Counted from the first letter of the stretch, positions 45,209 through 56,400 are shown. The stretch: 64,000 nt of DNA from [Flexibacter] sp. ATCC 35208 (GCF_001975825.1 NZ_MTKN01000045.1:1-64000), one strand, 5' to 3'. Translations and numbers: made by a program. Notes: generated from the sequence alone by a model not told the origin.

Positions 45209-45361
45209 ATGTTACCGTATGACAATGAAAAGAAGAAAATAAATTCCCTGGAACAAACAGGTTATCAGTCACACCGGCTTACATTGATGCGGAGCATGTT
45301 AGATACCCTTAATACTTATAACCGGCAACAGCATACCAGCCAGGTTTTCGTGAAGCGATGA
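45209..45361 (+). CDS. Small unrecognised open frame, possibly a gene tail
   Basis: A 50-residue frame (MLPYDNEKKKINSLEQTGYQ, then SHRLTLMRSMLDTLNTYNRQ) with a plausible protein composition. It could be the C-terminal part of a larger lost gene. It ends in a four-base ATGA overlap with the next frame. No family is recognised. Confidence 0.35.
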   Translation: MLPYDNEKKKINSLEQTGYQSHRLTLMRSMLDTLNTYNRQQHTSQVFVKR

Positions 45362-45753
45362 CACAATATATCCGTTATTGGGCAGCTGAAGGCCTGTTGA
45401 GATATGGCTGGCTGCATATTCCAGGTAAATGGGAGCCGCTTTCGGGGGAATATCTGGAGTTCCTGCAACAAATTTCCCTTAATAAGCCACAAGATATAAG
45501 TTCCCATTTGGGAACCAGGGATATTGCTGCATTACCTGAGTTGAGAAAGGTAATTAATGGGATGTTTCAGAAAAGGCAGGTATCCAAAGTAAGCCACGTG
45601 TTGGTCTATACTCTCGGCCGTTTTTCCCGAACAGGTGGTGGAGCGATTAAACTCGCGGAAGAGCTAAGAGATAAATACGGTATTAACGTATTTGCCGTTA
45701 CGCAACCAGCAGATACATCTAATCCCAGTGGAGTATTACGGGTGGTCCAATGA
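45358..45753 (+). pseudogene. Chimeric frame: unknown N-terminus joined to a serine-recombinase fragment
   Basis: A 131-residue frame. The first 50 residues (MTQYIRYWAAEGLLRYGWLH, then IPGKWEPLSGEYLEFLQQIS) are not recognised. From about residue 62 the sequence (PELRKVINGMFQKRQVSKVS, then HVLVYTLGRFSRTGGGAIKL and FAVTQPADTSNPSG) matches the middle of the resolvase catalytic domain of large serine recombinases. The N-terminal catalytic Ser motif and the recombinase/zinc domains are missing. It is a scar of a mobile element. Confidence 0.65.
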
Positions 45754-45997
45754 CCTCCGTTTTAGACACTATGTAACAGTGCATTCAGTAGATCTGATCT
45801 GTTAGTACTAATATAGCAATCCTTATTAGAGATTTTAATAATAATGTAATATCTCTATAAATTAATCCTGTAATACCCAATTTATTGCTCTAACTTTAGC
45901 AAGGTTGCATTTGCCCCCTTCTGATTTATTTTGGGTTTCTTTTTCTTCCTAAGTTGCTGTTTTTTAGCAGTATTTATGTTTAATTAAAATTATAATT
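45754..45997. other. Leader region of the RRM gene
   Basis: This AT-rich region of 244 bases has a TTGCTGTTTTTTAGCAG stem just before the GTG start. This may be a structured leader, as in some cold-inducible RNA-binding protein genes; that role is inference. Confidence 0.35.
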
Positions 45998-46306
45998 GTG
46001 AATATTTTTGTAGGTAATATAAGTGACAGAACAACTGAAGATGAAATATGGTCTTTATTTGACCCATTTGGAGTTGTATATACTATTAATGTGGCTTATG
46101 ATAAGTACAGTGGCCGTTCCAAAGGCTTTGCATTCGTTGAAATGCCAGACGATTCCAATGCAGTACAGGCAATTAAGGAATTGAATAATTCAGTAGTTGC
46201 TGGCCAGACAATAGTAGTGTATGAGGCTCGTCCAAGACCTGAAAGACCAGAAGATAATCGTTTCTCCAGATCCGGTCCAAGACCTGGATTTAGATCCAGA
46301 TACTAA
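45998..46306 (+). CDS. RRM-type RNA-binding protein
   Basis: A 102-residue single RNA recognition motif protein that starts with GTG (45998). RNP2 (NIFVGNI) and RNP1 (KGFAFVEM) are intact, followed by a short Arg/Pro/Ser-rich tail (EARPRPERPEDNRFSRSGPR). Similar small RRM proteins are abundant in Bacteroidota, which lack or underuse some other RNA chaperones, and may act on mRNA. It is monocistronic with a clear terminator. Confidence 0.93.
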   Translation: MNIFVGNISDRTTEDEIWSLFDPFGVVYTINVAYDKYSGRSKGFAFVEMPDDSNAVQAIKELNNSVVAGQTIVVYEARPRPERPEDNRFSRSGPRPGFRSRY

Positions 46307-46358
46307 TAGTTGGATGTTTTAAAACGTCGATTACCTTTATCTGTTAAGAGAGCAGAAG

Positions 46359-46403
46359 AGCAAAGCCGCAGAATACGTTAAGTAGTTTGTGGCTTTGCTT
46401 TTA
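46359..46403 (+). terminator. Rho-independent terminator
   Basis: AGCAAAGCCGCA and TGTGGCTTTGCT form a stem followed by TTTT after the RRM gene. The 17-base loop is long but the stem is strong. Confidence 0.7.
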
Positions 46404-46667
46404 CCTTTCCATGTACCAAATAGTAGTAACCCAAGCTGAACTTCCCACTTAATTTTCTAATCATACCCTCAATAAACCTCCAGGATGGGAGAACTTTCGA
46501 ACTTGTTCGCAGAGGATCTATCTAGAATTCATACGTTTATAAGTAAAAATAATTGCCAAACATGCTATTATTAATGATTATATCTTTAGTTATTATGTTT
46601 TCTTAGATAAAAAACTATTATAGGCAATTCACAAATCTCAAGAAATTTTTCACTCATCTTTAACAAT
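46404..46667. other. AT-rich intergenic region
   Basis: About 260 bases with no recognisable gene. Its right end leads into the HipB operators. Confidence 0.4.
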
Positions 46668-46725
46668 TATACCCTAAAAGGTATAAATCGATTAATATTC
46701 AGTTTTTTATACCTTTTAAGGTATA
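46668..46725. promoter_or_regulatory. Twin palindromic operators of the HipB-like gene
   Basis: TATACCCTAAAAGGTATA (46668-46685) and TATACCTTTTAAGGTATA (46708-46725) are near-palindromes 40 bases apart, about four helical turns. The second ends two bases before the ATG. HipB-type antitoxins bind such repeated palindromes to repress their own operon. Confidence 0.7.
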
Positions 46726-46727
46726 AA

Positions 46728-46937
46728 ATGACTCTTTTGGCCCAAAAAATTAAAGCTAAGCGTAAAGAAAACGGATTAACATAAGAAGAGCGATCCTTAA
46801 AATCTGGATTGGGATTACGGCTCATCCGGGAAATTGAACAGGGTAAAACATCCATGCGTATGGATAAGGTGAATCAATTACTCAATTTATTTGGGATGGA
46901 ACTTATACCAGCAACTAAAACAGCATATCATGAGTAA
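46728..46937 (+). pseudogene. HipB-like antitoxin with in-frame stop codon
   Basis: The frame reads MTLLAQKIKAKRKENGLT, then TAA at 46782-46784, then EERSLKSGLGLRLIREIEQG and KTSMRMDKVNQLLNLFGMEL. Apart from the stop, which replaces an expected Gln (CAA to TAA), it is an intact XRE/HipB helix-turn-helix protein of about 70 codons. The end overlaps the HipS-like start by eight bases. Unless the codon is read through, the antitoxin is lost. Confidence 0.8.
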
Positions 46938-47229
46938 GACTGCAAGAGTATATTATAATAACATACTTGCTGGTTCACTAATAGAATATGATGGCGGCTA
47001 TAAGCTTTTATACCATGAAGATTATTTGGTTGATGAATCGGCTGAACCAATAAGTTTAACCTTACCATTACAAAAAGAGGTTTATCACAGTTTTACATTG
47101 TTTGCTTTCATTCCTACGGCTATGCCAAGGAAATGTGCGGTCATTGGTAATGATCTTTACCTTGTAGGTTGTTCAGACAGGATATTTGGTAAGACAAAGA
47201 TCGCGGTTGGAAAGATATCAGTGAAGTAA
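46930..47229 (+). pseudogene. HipS / HipA N-terminal-domain remnant
   Basis: A 99-residue frame starting MSKTARVYYNNILAGSLIEY. SAEPISLTLPLQKEVYHSFT matches the N-subdomain-1 of HipA as found in stand-alone HipS proteins of HipBST modules. After FAFI the family motif GLIPEGWLL is absent. The remaining residues (PTAMPRKCAVIGNDLYLVGC and on) are unrelated, so the gene appears broken at about residue 62. No HipT kinase follows. Confidence 0.7.
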
Positions 47230-47628
47230 AAATTAAATAGGCCCATGCTTTGGTGTGGACCTTTATTAAGCGAAATTTTTAATCTTTTTATTTTGAATTG
47301 TGCCCCTACATATTTTTTTCTTCATACAGTACAATTTGCCCTATCATCCCGTTTGGGAGGGTAAGGCGGCACTGTTTAAATATCTAAAATTCACAATTTG
47401 ACGCGGAATCAAAAGGATAGGTGTTAAATTTTTAACGAAGCACTGGCACAGTTTGCAGCGAAAGATTTGGCTTGTACACGCGAAATAAATGGCACAGTTT
47501 CCGCGAAGTATCCATTATGTAACTTGAATAACTTTAAACTTATCAATGTTAATAATAAATCATTGAAAATCATTACACTTTTTATGTAACTGTTATGTAA
47601 CTACAAAAAAAGCTGGGAAACTAGAGCA
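47230..47628. other. Intergenic region with IS-end-like direct repeats
   Basis: TGGCACAGTTTGCAGCGAA (about 47445-47463) and TGGCACAGTTTCCGCGAAG (about 47490-47508) are near-identical direct repeats. They resemble the repeated terminal sites of IS21-type elements, but no transposase is present. No gene was seen. Confidence 0.4.
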
Positions 47629-48156
47629 TTGGGTTTACTAGAACGTACATTGAATCCAGTGCCTACTGAAATAAATGAACTTGATTGGAAATCCACTTTG
47701 TCGGATAAAAGCGATCGTCTAGCTCAACATTTGTCTGCATTTTCTAATTTGCCTGGTGGAGTTTTTTTAATTTTTGGTGTCTACGATGATGGTTCAATCA
47801 AATCAGTTGATCCGATGAGATAAATAGTACTGTACAAAAGCCAGGTATATTGCGAGGAATAATCTTACCCACCCTGTTACAATTGATCATATAACTGTTT
47901 CCTATAAAGGATGTACTATTTGTATTTGGGTTGTTTAGATAAATAAATCAATTGCTAAACATGTACATTTAAGAGGAGAACAATATATGATAGTTATAGA
48001 AGATCCGCTGCTCAAACAGTTAAAATGTCTTCAGCGGAAATGGCAGTAATGATCGCTGGCTCACATAATGTAACCTTTGAACAACTTGTGGCTTCATCAA
48101 ATGCCTCTGCTGATGAGACTTTGAATATGCTTGATTACGACGCATTTTTTGGATAG
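47629..48156 (+). pseudogene. AlbA_2 (Schlafen-type) ATP-binding domain gene, frameshifted
   Basis: The first 60 residues (LLERTLNPVPTEINELDWKS, then FSNLPGGVFLIFGVYDDGSI) are an AlbA_2/divergent-AAA domain start. Other frames continue the same protein (NNLTHPVTIDHITVSYKG, and later SSAEMAVMIAGSHNVTFEQL ending LNMLDYDAFFG and stop at 48156). At least two frameshifts and a stop separate the pieces. Only a TTG lies at the proposed start. The gene is dead; such proteins often belong to defence or regulatory modules. Confidence 0.7.
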
Positions 48157-48430
48157 GGGACAAACCGAAGGGGTAAATATTTCAGTAAAAGCAATTTAAT
48201 AATTATTTCACAAAAATGACCTGAGTGCCGGATGCTGTGCTGTCATCATCCGTGGAGCAAAATTTGTAATATTTAAACAATACCTCATTTACAATTGCAA
48301 GGTTTTTCAATTTTACCATCCTCACGTCTGGATTAACTATTACCGCCATGCCTAAAAAGAAGTCTATCATTAAAAAAAGAACGACTGGCCATCGCCAGCC
48401 GTTCTGAATTATTATTACAGCTCCTTATTA
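48157..48430. other. Intergenic region with terminator
   Basis: Convergent ends of the AlbA_2 remnant and the RHS operon. Apart from the terminator at 48379-48405 nothing is recognised. Confidence 0.4.
48379..48405 (-). terminator. Rho-independent terminator of the RHS operon
   Basis: On the minus strand AGAACGGCTGGC / GCCAGTCGTTCT is followed by a T run. It lies 26 bases after the last gene of the operon. Confidence 0.88.
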
Positions 48431-48865
48431 TCATTGCTTGATCACTTTGAACACATAAGGATGTCCTGCATCCTGTACCTGCACCCAATACATCCCTGCC
48501 GGATAAACAGAAAGATCAAACATGACTACATTTCCACTTTCGGTACGCTGTTGCAATACCCTTCCATTCATATTCATTATCACAATCCTTGCATTGTTCA
48601 ATGACTTCACAAAGGTGATCTTAAAACTTCCTGTGGTAGGATTGGGATATAAGGCTGTCACCTGAGGCAGTTCTGCTGTCGAATCCTTTACGGCGGCCAG
48701 TCTGCCCCCTGTTACTGCATTGTTGCAAACATACATGCGCTGGGTACGGTTGCCCGTAGCATCGTAACTATATACTACACCACAGGTATTAACTGGTAGG
48801 TTCTGGGATTTGCCCACCATTGTATAAAAAAGTAAAAATGATAAAATAAACAATATTCTTGGCAT
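48431..48865 (-). CDS. Mini secreted protein with one YD-like motif and a T9SS sorting domain
   Basis: A 144-residue protein made of three parts: a signal peptide (MPRILFILSFLLFYTMVGKS), a short piece with CGVVYSYDATGNRTQRMYVC (one YD-like motif of RHS type), and a C-terminal type A sorting domain. The last begins LYPNPTTGSFKITFVKSLNN, has MNMNGRVLQQ and ends YWVQVQDAGHPYVFKVIKQ. It would be exported through the type IX system. It is the last gene of the RHS operon, 17 bases after the preceding gene. Its role may be linked to the giant RHS protein, which has no sorting domain. Confidence 0.8.
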   Translation of the reverse strand: MPRILFILSFLLFYTMVGKSQNLPVNTCGVVYSYDATGNRTQRMYVCNNAVTGGRLAAVKDSTAELPQVTALYPNPTTGSFKITFVKSLNNARIVIMNMNGRVLQQRTESGNVVMFDLSVYPAGMYWVQVQDAGHPYVFKVIKQ

Positions 48866-48882
48866 ATATATGCTTTGTAAAA

Positions 48883-49962
48883 TTAAAATGAAAGCTCTCC
48901 TGTAGCCATATCAATGCGGGTCGCTACCGGTCTCTGATCTCCCTGACCATGTTTTACAAATACAGATTGCTCCCTGCAAAAAGGATTTGTATCATTCGGC
49001 CAGCCATTCGCTGCCAGACGACGCCAGTAAAAGGCCTGGTTCTTCCGCTTTTTTGGTTCCTGGTAGCGGGATAGAATAATACCTTCTCCATCACGCTCTA
49101 TTGAGATCAATTTTCCGTCTTCATACTTATACAGCTCGTTATCACCTAAACAGATACCCCAGATCTTTGTAACCTGCTGCACACTACTATCAGCACCCAT
49201 TGTATATACTTTTACATAGCCAGCACCCTTCGTCGTATCAGGAACTGCCCAAACGCCCATAGAAGATTCCGGCTTATTAACAGTAAAAGCGTCATAGGAG
49301 GTGAAAATTCCTTCATTTACATTTGCATCTTTCATTACAGGCAACACAACCTCTGCAGATGCTGTATTAATAACATCTGAAACAGTGAATACCTTTTGAC
49401 GGGCTGCATTTATTGTTAATCTTTCTGCTTTAGCCAGTCGTGCCACAGATTGCTGATACAGACCATCCATTGCATTGACCAGCCCGGCCACATAATTGCT
49501 ATCACTGTTCATAATTCCTGTAAATACGGTATCAGTGGTAAATAGTTGCCGATAAGCAGTTCCATCCCCATTTACATACACCGTAGCCTGTAACCTGGTA
49601 AAAAAATATTGTGCGCTCAGGTCGGAGGTGATCGAAATGTGCTTAATTGCCCATAATAACTGCTTTCCCTGAGATGCATACGTACCTCCGAATCTATTCT
49701 CCACAAAGGTCTCCAGCCATTTATCATAGCTACATTCAACCATCAGCTTACACGTTTCATTCCCATATTGCACAGGTGCATATCCAATCAGAGTATCATT
49801 ACCGACCGTTATGGTCCTTATCCCCGCAATTTTTGCAGAAATAATTGCACCTGTATATTTACCCACCCCGTCTATATTTACCCTTCTTTCTGAACTGATT
49901 GCTGGTTGAGCATACAACTTTATGCTCAGACATATTGCAAATAATAAAAAAGAATACTTCAT
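48883..49962 (-). CDS. Exported hypothetical protein of the RHS operon
   Basis: A 359-residue protein with a signal peptide (MKYSFLLFAICLSIKLYAQ). The body has no domain I recognise. A first half rich in beta strands (VGKYTGAIISAKIAGIRTIT) is followed by a helical stretch with QSVARLAKAERLTINAARQ. The C-terminal part (YKYEDGKLISIERDGEGIIL, then SRYQEPKKRKNQAFYWRRLA) includes a basic patch. It lies 26 bases after the candidate immunity gene and 17 before the T9SS-tagged gene. All four are probably co-transcribed. Confidence 0.65.
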   Translation of the reverse strand: MKYSFLLFAICLSIKLYAQPAISSERRVNIDGVGKYTGAIISAKIAGIRTITVGNDTLIGYAPVQYGNETCKLMVECSYDKWLETFVENRFGGTYASQGKQLLWAIKHISITSDLSAQYFFTRLQATVYVNGDGTAYRQLFTTDTVFTGIMNSDSNYVAGLVNAMDGLYQQSVARLAKAERLTINAARQKVFTVSDVINTASAEVVLPVMKDANVNEGIFTSYDAFTVNKPESSMGVWAVPDTTKGAGYVKVYTMGADSSVQQVTKIWGICLGDNELYKYEDGKLISIERDGEGIILSRYQEPKKRKNQAFYWRRLAANGWPNDTNPFCREQSVFVKHGQGDQRPVATRIDMATGELSF

Positions 49963-49988
49963 TTAATTTCATTTTTAATTAATCTATA

Positions 49989-50399
49989 TCATCCCATTTT
50001 TGCCGAGCTGTGAATGAGCCTGCCTCTTTTTTTCTCATTAGCCGGGCCCACACTGGACTCATTCAACGATAATTCGTTTTCATATACCATACAGACACCT
50101 GCGGCTACATAGTAGCTGGTACCTTCAGTAATAACCTCAAACAGATGACTGGAGGGATAGCTTAAAAATTTCCTTACTGACGGATACAGGATAGTACTTT
50201 CTTCATAAGAAGATTCCCGGATTGTAAGGCCGGCAAATGATGGAGGTAACTGTACATAATGAACCCCCATAAAAATGATATCAACATTCCTAAAGCCGTT
50301 GCCTGTATCTTCAGCTGCTCTGATCAACAGCTGACTATGACTAATATGAAAATCATGCATCGTAAAATGCTTGTCTGAGCTGAAAATAATATCCTGCAT
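49989..50399 (-). CDS. Candidate immunity protein of the RHS toxin (copy 1)
   Basis: A 136-residue cytoplasmic-type protein with no signal peptide, starting 12 bases after the toxin stop. It shares clear blocks with the 131-residue protein at 56941-57336: NVDIIFMGVHYVQLPPSFAG against NVDIIFQGVQQIQLPVSFSG, and YENELSLNESSVG against YENDLPFNESSLN. Position directly behind the variable toxin end and duplication on the other side are hallmarks of immunity genes. No immunity family is recognised, so the role is inferred from context. Confidence 0.65.
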   Translation of the reverse strand: MQDIIFSSDKHFTMHDFHISHSQLLIRAAEDTGNGFRNVDIIFMGVHYVQLPPSFAGLTIRESSYEESTILYPSVRKFLSYPSSHLFEVITEGTSYYVAAGVCMVYENELSLNESSVGPANEKKRGRLIHSSAKMG

Positions 50400-50411
50400 A
50401 TCCGCTAGTAT

Positions 50412-53400
50412 TTATAGTCCTAAAAATGGGTTGGCGATAACCCTTCCCTGGTAATAGAATATAGTCCTTGACAAAGCATCCCCTGTGTGCTTTATTTCAA
50501 ACAGCTCCCAGGAAGTAACACGGCTACCGGAATAACCATTTGCACCTTCCTTAAGCGCTTCCCATACATTCATCATTTTTCCATCCTTCATCGTCAGGTT
50601 GAAATGAATCTTTACTTCCGGATCCCGGATCATATTCTGAAAAGCAAACTCGAATTCATCTGCACCCCATTCCCACCAGGGAGAAGCCTTCACGCTTGCT
50701 GAAAAATCGGCTAATAATTCACCTATTCCCAACGAAATGTCTTTCGTCTTTTTTGCTAAATTTAAAACAACTGGTGTACGTAATGGTCCTCCATTGGGCT
50801 TTATAGCCTCCGGCATTTCTCCGGTTAATTGACCGAATGATACACTCGCTTTCACCTTGCCTGTTACTCCTCCACCATTGCCAGCACCCCCTGCACCCGT
50901 CCGTCCTTTGTTCAGATCCGTTTTTGCACCGGCAGTACTTGCTTTTAACCGGCCAGCAATATACCCTGAAGCACCTCCTACTACAGTACCTATCACCACG
51001 TCCATTCCAAAATCCTTCAAGGTATACTTGTCGCCAAAATAAACAGCATTCCCTATTCCCTGTACCGGACTCGATGTTACTGCACCTGCAAAACCCGCCA
51101 CGGCACCTCCTGCAACCGTAGTTGCCTGCAATCCAAACATGGACAGCGCCGCACCTCCTGTAGCCGCCCCAACAGCCCCCGCTGCCGCTCCAATGCCAAA
51201 TGCAGCAAATCCATCTCCCACATTATGGATCTTTCCCTGTACCGCTTTTACAGTCAGATTCAGGACACCTCCTATTGCAGCGCCTACCACAATATGAATC
51301 CACTCTCCGTTAGGATCCCGAACAACCAGTGGATTATTTAATCCATAAGCATATCTGTTATATCCCTGACTACTTCCGGGTACAGATACAAAGTTATCAA
51401 GGCTCATCATACGACCCAATACAGGATCATACATTCGCCCATTCATATTGATCAGGGAAAAGTCCTTCAGGTGCTCGTGACCGGTAAAGCCCCTATACAA
51501 CCATTCCGGTTGATTGGGAACATTATTATAACTCCAGTCCGAAGGATTCCTGTAACGCCCCCATGCATCAAAGTTCTGGGAAGCTATCACATTACCGGAT
51601 GCATCTGTTACGGTCAGGATGCTACCCAGATAATCATGGTAAACGTAATATACTGTGACAGCACTTCCTTCCTTGGTAAGGATAGCACCAATACCATTAC
51701 CAGCTTCTATATAATGAATATCCCTGGTTACACTGCCTTTAATCTGCCTTTCATACCCTCCCAGGTAATATCTCGTCTCAGCTAAGGCCCCGTTTTGTTT
51801 AAAGGTACCCTTTATTCGCCCGTAGTCTGCACCATAAGCATATGTCAGCTGATTGGACCCTTCGGTTATTGTCGATGTACGGTTGAAAGCGGTATAAGTC
51901 ACATCCTGTTGCAGCTGTGATATCACCGATGGTGGTACCTGGCTACCCGCAGGATTTGTTATAAAAGCCAGCGCATTGACCTTCTGATCATTATAAGTAT
52001 AATTACCAGCATCCGTCTTTGTCTTGATATTCCCAAAACTGCTGCCTGCACCATCATAGGTAATATTCAACTGTTGAACATTATTAATTTTTGATGTCAG
52101 GAGACGGTTAGTATTATCATAAGTAAACACCTCATCCAGATTCCTAATCATGTCTTTCCTGCTATTCAGGTTGCCGGTCAGGGGGTCAAAGGAATAGTTC
52201 ATCTGGAACACCCCCGGGGTTGAGGTTTGAGTCATTGCCCCCAATGCCAGATTATAGCTTTCAGTCGTAGATTTACCATTACCATAAGAATAACCTGTAT
52301 AATATCCAAGGCTGTTCATACCAGAAGCCGTGAATAGGGTAGTAGCACCAGTACCTTCACCCATTTGTACCCCTGTGACGGTTCCATTTCTGTCATAGGT
52401 ACGACTTACAGTAACTCCGGATGGATAGGTAATCTTTGTCAGGTTATTATAAGCATCATAACCATATTGTGTATTAAATGCATTACCATCTGTTGTAATT
52501 TTTTCTGATAGAGAACGTCTGAGGTTATCATAAGTATACTCCGTCACATCTCCGTCAAAGCCTGTTACTTTGGTCAGGTTATCGTTACAATATCCGGTGC
52601 TGGCTTCTTTCCAGTATTCATAGGTAGTTGTTCCCTCCGGGCCGGCGTGTTGGGTTACCCTGCCAAATGGATCATAGGTTAGGGTTCTTGTTTGCCCCTG
52701 GGGATTTGTTTCAGCTACCAGTTGCCGGAAAGCGTCGTACTGATAACTATAAGTACCCGCATGCTTATCAGTCACACCGGTCTCATTACCATACTCATCA
52801 TAACTATTGGCAGTCATCACTACACCGTTCACAGACGTCTCTGTCTTATTGCCACGGCTATCATAAACAAATCCAACCGAACCGGCATTGTCTGTAGCAG
52901 CGATAATCATACCACTGGCATCCTCTGTCTGGCTACTGGACTGTCCGGAGCTACTGGTAACGGTAGTCTTATATTGACCTCCTGCCAGCTTGCTATAAGA
53001 ATAATTAGTGGTGACTGTACCATTGGACACCTGGCTGGTACGACCGTAATTATCGTATTGATAAGTGGTAGTAAGAGGCGTCTCAGTGCTATAATATGGA
53101 GCAGTTAAAGAAACCAGTTCACCTTTTGCATTATAGCTTTTTGAAGATACAAGTGTTCCTCCATTATAACCAGACATTTCCATTCTCACTTCCCTGCCCA
53201 ACAGATCATAGAAAATCTTTTGATTATTACCACCACCAGGTCTGGTAGCACTCACTGAATACCGGCCAGAGGTACTTTCCCATGCCATAGTTTGCGTGAT
53301 ACTATATCCTTCCGGCAGGGTGGTCAGGTTTAATCTGCCAAATACATCATACTGGTAACCAGTGGTCAGCCCATCAGCAGATTTCACTGTAGCCGGTAAC

Positions 53401-56400
53401 CCAAATGAAGTTTCATAAGTGAATACCTGCTTTTTAGTAACATCCGCCCCTACTGTTTCAGATTGTAACAGGAAACGCCCGGTATTATCATAAGTTGACT
53501 TCTCAGAGCGGGTAGGCAATCCTGTCGCTACCAGATCTCTCTGCTTCACATTCCCAAATGCATCATAGGTAAAATTGGTAGTATATGCCTTGGCCTTCCC
53601 GGAAAACTCTACTATTGATGAAACCAGATTGGCAGTATTATAAGCATAGGTAGTCACCTTGCTCACTTCTGCCTGTCCATTTCTCACATTCTTAGTAGTG
53701 ATGGATTCCGGAGAGGCAGGGAATGGTGTTCCATGCGTACCGTATACCGACGTGATCGTGCTGGTCTCAATAGGAGTAACTACATCTCCACTTACACTAC
53801 CTACTTTGGTAACAGATTGGGTCGTATTTCCATAATTATCAAAAGTACTGGTAGTTTCAGCCGCTTCTCCTGTAATACCGTTGATGGTAAGTGTTTTCGG
53901 CACCTGTACAACCACCCGTTTATCCAGGTAATTACTGGAAGGCTTCAGCAGGTTGGTTGTAAATTTCGTATCACTCAGTGTCTCTGCTCCATATACCATC
54001 GTTTGTCTTGTCCGGTAAGGGATCAGGTAATCGGGATGAATATCATTTTCAGTAGTGGTTACAATTCCAGAACTTTCATCCGACGCTTTCACCTTTTTAA
54101 AACCCAGGAAGCCCCTGATGGGAGAATAACAGGCATCCGTATATTCATATGAAGTATAACGTAATCCAGTGCCCACACCATTAGACTTATAAGTCTCCTT
54201 TACAAGGTACAATGGGGAGAACAACACATTGTAAGGATTGCCATTGGCACCTGCTCCAATCGCTACTCCTTTCTTATCATATTCATATTCAGCCGAACGG
54301 ATATAATAACCGCTTTGAATTGGCATTACATAATTAAACCCTTCCTGTGCCCCAAGACCATCTGTTATCTTTGTAAGAAAGCGTTCTTCCTTCATGGGCT
54401 TGGGATAGATGAAACGTCCTGAATTGCTACTGTTGATAGACAGGATATCAGGTTTTCCATCTCCGTTAAAATCACCTACTACTGTATTGGACTTTTTGCC
54501 TCCATTGGTACTCACAGCCTGATCGTAGTGCTCAATGTTAAAAGTGAGCCCATTACTATAATAAATCGTATGCCGGGAAGAGGAAGTAGTAAGATCGAGC
54601 GAATGCCATACATCTGATTTTCCATCTCCATTGAAATCAGCTACTACCAGATGATGGGCAGTACCAGCTTCATCACCTGCCAGGTAAGGACGATTATAAA
54701 ATCCAAATGCCTGCGAAGTATACGCCTTTCCTGTACTTGTCAGCTGAAACCAGCTGCCAGTAGAAGTACTGGGCGTATTTCTATACAGCAGGTCCGTTTT
54801 CCCATCTCCGTTAAAGTCACCGGGCAATGTTGGATAATTGCCTTTTATATCTGTAAAGGTATAAAGTACCTGCGCTGCATAACTATACCCAGATGATGCT
54901 GATACAGGATATACAGATAATACATAACTCTGATTGTCTTTTACCACAAGGATCTCCCGCTTGCCATCCCCATCAAAATCTATGGGCAGCAACTGCTTTG
55001 CACTTGCTATAGAATTCGCATAAAAAGGATCACTTGAAGTCCCTTCCACACCAAATAGTGCAATCTCCTGGTTGTAAATGCCTTTCTTCGGACTGGAGAA
55101 AAATCCTTTAAAAGCATTACTATAATTGATTCCGAGAATAAGGATATAATCCTGCGCACCATCCCCATCAAAATCACCAGCCACGAAGTAGTTACCATAT
55201 GTAGTACCGTTACGGTATACATATTTAAAATCCTGTGTATAAAAACTGGAATGAGGTAGTGCCGTATAATTGACAGAGTCATAATATGCTCCCGAGTAGA
55301 CATTGAATTTCCTGGAATAATTAATACGGATGCCATTGTAAATCCTGTCACTTCCACTTATAATCGTATTTAACATTACGACATCATCCTTTCCATCTCC
55401 ATCATAATCAAAGGTTTGGAAATTGTAGTAGCCATTACTCGTTCCTTTCAGTTCAGTAACACCTGACTCGGGAATTTTAAACTGGTAAAAATAGGAAATA
55501 GCTGGCTGCCCCGCATAGGTAGAAAAATGGCTCATTACATCGTAAGATGTATAATGGGGAACACTGTTGTTATCCAGGTAATAAGAGGATTCCAGTACAT
55601 CCTGCTGACTATCCCCATCAAAGTCTCCTGCATACACATTCCCCTGATTCATTCCGGAATACTGGACGGACGTAGTTACATCGGGAGCTGTAGTATTAGC
55701 ACCATAACTAAACACCAGCGGATTAAAGGCTGATCCATTGGAGCCCTTTTCTGTAAAGGACTGCAGGAAATATTGATTTTTAATCAGGGTGTATGCCAGA
55801 TCATAAGAACGCACGGTTTGTGCTGAAGCATTCTTTATACTGATATTACTCAGATTGTATGCCCTGCGTAAAGAAGCTCCCCCATCATAGACAGTGCTAT
55901 TCTGCCAACCGGTGCGGGTAGTGTAAGTAAAGATAATCTTGTTATAAGTTGTAATACCAGCCGTAGCATTACCTGTATATTGTATCTCTGATAATACATA
56001 GGTACGATCCGTAGTATTAATTGTATACACATATACCTGATAATTACCACTGATGTCCGTCACCTTGTTCAAAAACCACATCATTGTACTACCAGTACCA
56101 TCATCAGTGGTCATTTTTGCATTGGTAGCATTGCCATATTCCAAAACTGTACCATCTTTGGTAGTGACCTTAAAATAAGCAGGGCCCAGTGTTTCGCTGC
56201 CACCGAATGACTCTATTTTGGTGAACTGCTCATTCTCCAGACCATATACTGCTCCGTTCGCTCCATTCGTACCTGATGTAGCGAACATACGTTGTCCGTC
56301 CAATACAAAGGCATCATTTGTATTGGTATACTTTACCGGCGTATTAATGCCATTGTAAAAATTCGACTTTCCTGCTCTGCTGATCACAGACATACAGGAT

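Noticed and set aside
50412..50720. Assignment of a specific toxin activity to the RHS C-terminus
   Set aside because: The last 100 residues show no nuclease, deaminase or other motif that I can identify with confidence.
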